Source: Cohnella faecalis (GTDB lineage Bacteria > Bacillota > Bacilli > Paenibacillales > Paenibacillaceae). Taken from it: 64,000 bases of DNA. The stretch is from contig NZ_QXJM01000039.1 in NCBI RefSeq assembly GCF_003570905.1, positions 496,001 to 560,000 on the forward strand, given 5' to 3'. Positions 63,161 through 64,000 of this stretch are shown here, in pieces. A model generated the notes under the pieces. That model saw nothing but the letters and a program-made list of their open reading frames with translations, was not told the origin of the DNA and did no database searches. Position 1 is the first letter of the stretch; the number at the start of each line of letters is the position of its first letter. The translations under genes and the position numbers were made by a program.

Positions 63161-64000
63161 TTGAAGACGTTGATCATCGCGGAAAAGCCGGATATGGGAC
63201 GCAATATCGCGGCCGTTATCGAGCCGAAGGCGCAAAATAGACGAACGTACCTGGAAGGCGACACCTACATTATTTCGTGGGCGATCGGCCATCTGATCGG
63301 GCTTGCGGAGCCGGACCTCTACGACGAAAAGTATAAAAAATGGAGATTCGGAGATTTGCCCATCATTCCGGACGAGTTCAAGCTGCTGCCGAATCCGAGG
63401 ACGAAGGACCAGCTTCACGTTATCAAGGAGCTGGCCGAACGGTGCGATACTCTCGTGAACGCGTGCGATGCCGGGCGGGAGGGGCAGCATATTTTTTCGC
63501 TTATTCGCCGGCATCTGGAGTTGAATCAACCGGTGAAACGGCTGTGGATTTCCGATTTGACGGCGGAGACGATTCGCAAAGGGTTCGATCAGCTCAAGGA
63601 CGACGCCGAATACGACAACTTGACGAGAGCGGCGAGAGCGAGAAGCGAGGCGGACTGGCTTATTGGCATGAACGGCTCGCGCGCGTTTACGACGAAGCAT
63701 AACGAGCTGCTGTCGGTAGGGCGTGTTCAGACGCCCGTATTGGCGCTTATTTACGATCGACATAAGCAGATCGAGGCGTTCGACAGCTTGAAGTTCTACG
63801 ACGTGACGGCCAAGTTCGAGCAGGAGTCTACCGGGTATCGCGGCTTGTGGCAAGGCGAAAGGATGACCGACCGGAAAAAGGCCGAAGCGATCGAGGCGAA
63901 AGTAAAGGGCAAGCCCGGTACGATCGCCAGCTACGAGATCAAGGACACGAAGGAGTATCCTTGGAAGCTGTACGATCTGACGCTGCTGCAGCGGGATGCT
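63161..64000 (+). CDS. topB: DNA topoisomerase III (5' part, runs off the window)
   Basis: 280 codons are visible with no stop. N-terminal TOPRIM (LIIAEKPDMGRNIAAVIEP with catalytic Glu; CDTLVNACDAGREGQHIFS with the DxD-type Asp) and the start of the type IA core (RARSEADWLIGMNGSRAFT; VGRVQTPVLALIYDRH). The catalytic Tyr lies further on, beyond the end of the window. TTG 63161 follows GGAGAGG. It relaxes and decatenates DNA as a monomer. Confidence 0.95.
   Translation, partial: MKTLIIAEKPDMGRNIAAVIEPKAQNRRTYLEGDTYIISWAIGHLIGLAEPDLYDEKYKKWRFGDLPIIPDEFKLLPNPRTKDQLHVIKELAERCDTLVNACDAGREGQHIFSLIRRHLELNQPVKRLWISDLTAETIRKGFDQLKDDAEYDNLTRAARARSEADWLIGMNGSRAFTTKHNELLSVGRVQTPVLALIYDRHKQIEAFDSLKFYDVTAKFEQESTGYRGLWQGERMTDRKKAEAIEAKVKGKPGTIASYEIKDTKEYPWKLYDLTLLQRDA

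Overview
The window is a chromosomal segment of a Gram-positive, endospore-forming, flagellated Firmicute. The gene order ftsE-ftsX-(M23 hydrolase)-ctpB-minJ next to uvrB-uvrA, a YhcN/YlaJ-type lipoprotein, a YdjO cold-inducible protein, YdjI/YdjG-like proteins and a ykkC (guanidine-I) riboswitch all point to Bacillales. Fairly high GC and many Paenibacillus-type hypothetical genes suggest Paenibacillaceae, perhaps Cohnella-like (inference). No rRNA, tRNA, prophage or CRISPR array was seen.

Layout. 1-2.8 kb: end of a TetR regulator, two TetR-type operators and an MMPL exporter. 3.0-4.9 kb: a PD-(D/E)XK nuclease-like gene and repeat array A. 4.9-13.6 kb: a VanW protein, the ftsEX/M23/ctpB/minJ division and cell-wall block, then a guanidine-I riboswitch driving an SMR exporter pair. 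13.6-18 kb: a zinc-ribbon/SPFH pair, degenerate array F and motAB. 18-27.4 kb: uvrB, a small coiled-coil gene and uvrA (uvrB and uvrA each with a near-identical promoter/SOS box), array B, and ilvN/ilvB. 27.5-37 kb: a LuxR-type STAND regulator, a SNF2 helicase with a SWIM partner, array C and hflX. 37-44 kb: IclR, DeoR and XRE-cupin regulators with small metabolic enzymes, then two small unknown genes. 44-50 kb: array D, an NlpC/P60 protein, an HssRS-like two-component system and a second MMPL protein. 50-57.6 kb: cold-shock genes, a Tat-exported dehydrogenase (subunit 3 plus GMC flavoprotein), tatA/tatC, a lipoprotein cytochrome c and pncB. 57.7-64 kb: array E split by an IS3-family element, a YwnB/YwnA-like pair with Rrf2-type operators, two secreted helical proteins, a DUF1761 protein and the start of topB.

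The most unusual content is a set of six intergenic tandem arrays. Five have a 51-bp period and one a 48-49-bp period. Each has its own sequence, but they share the same architecture: a short palindrome per unit and a TGGG/TGGC-like core. They sit at gene 3' ends, and four of the six lie between convergent genes. I do not recognise this family. I interpret it as a multi-locus, REP/BIME-like element family amplified in situ.

Twelve genes are broken at 16 sites. At every site, restoring one missing G or C recovers a full-length family member and a length divisible by three. This is best read as systematic sequencing error and not as true pseudogenes. Those genes are annotated as single CDS spans with the break positions given.
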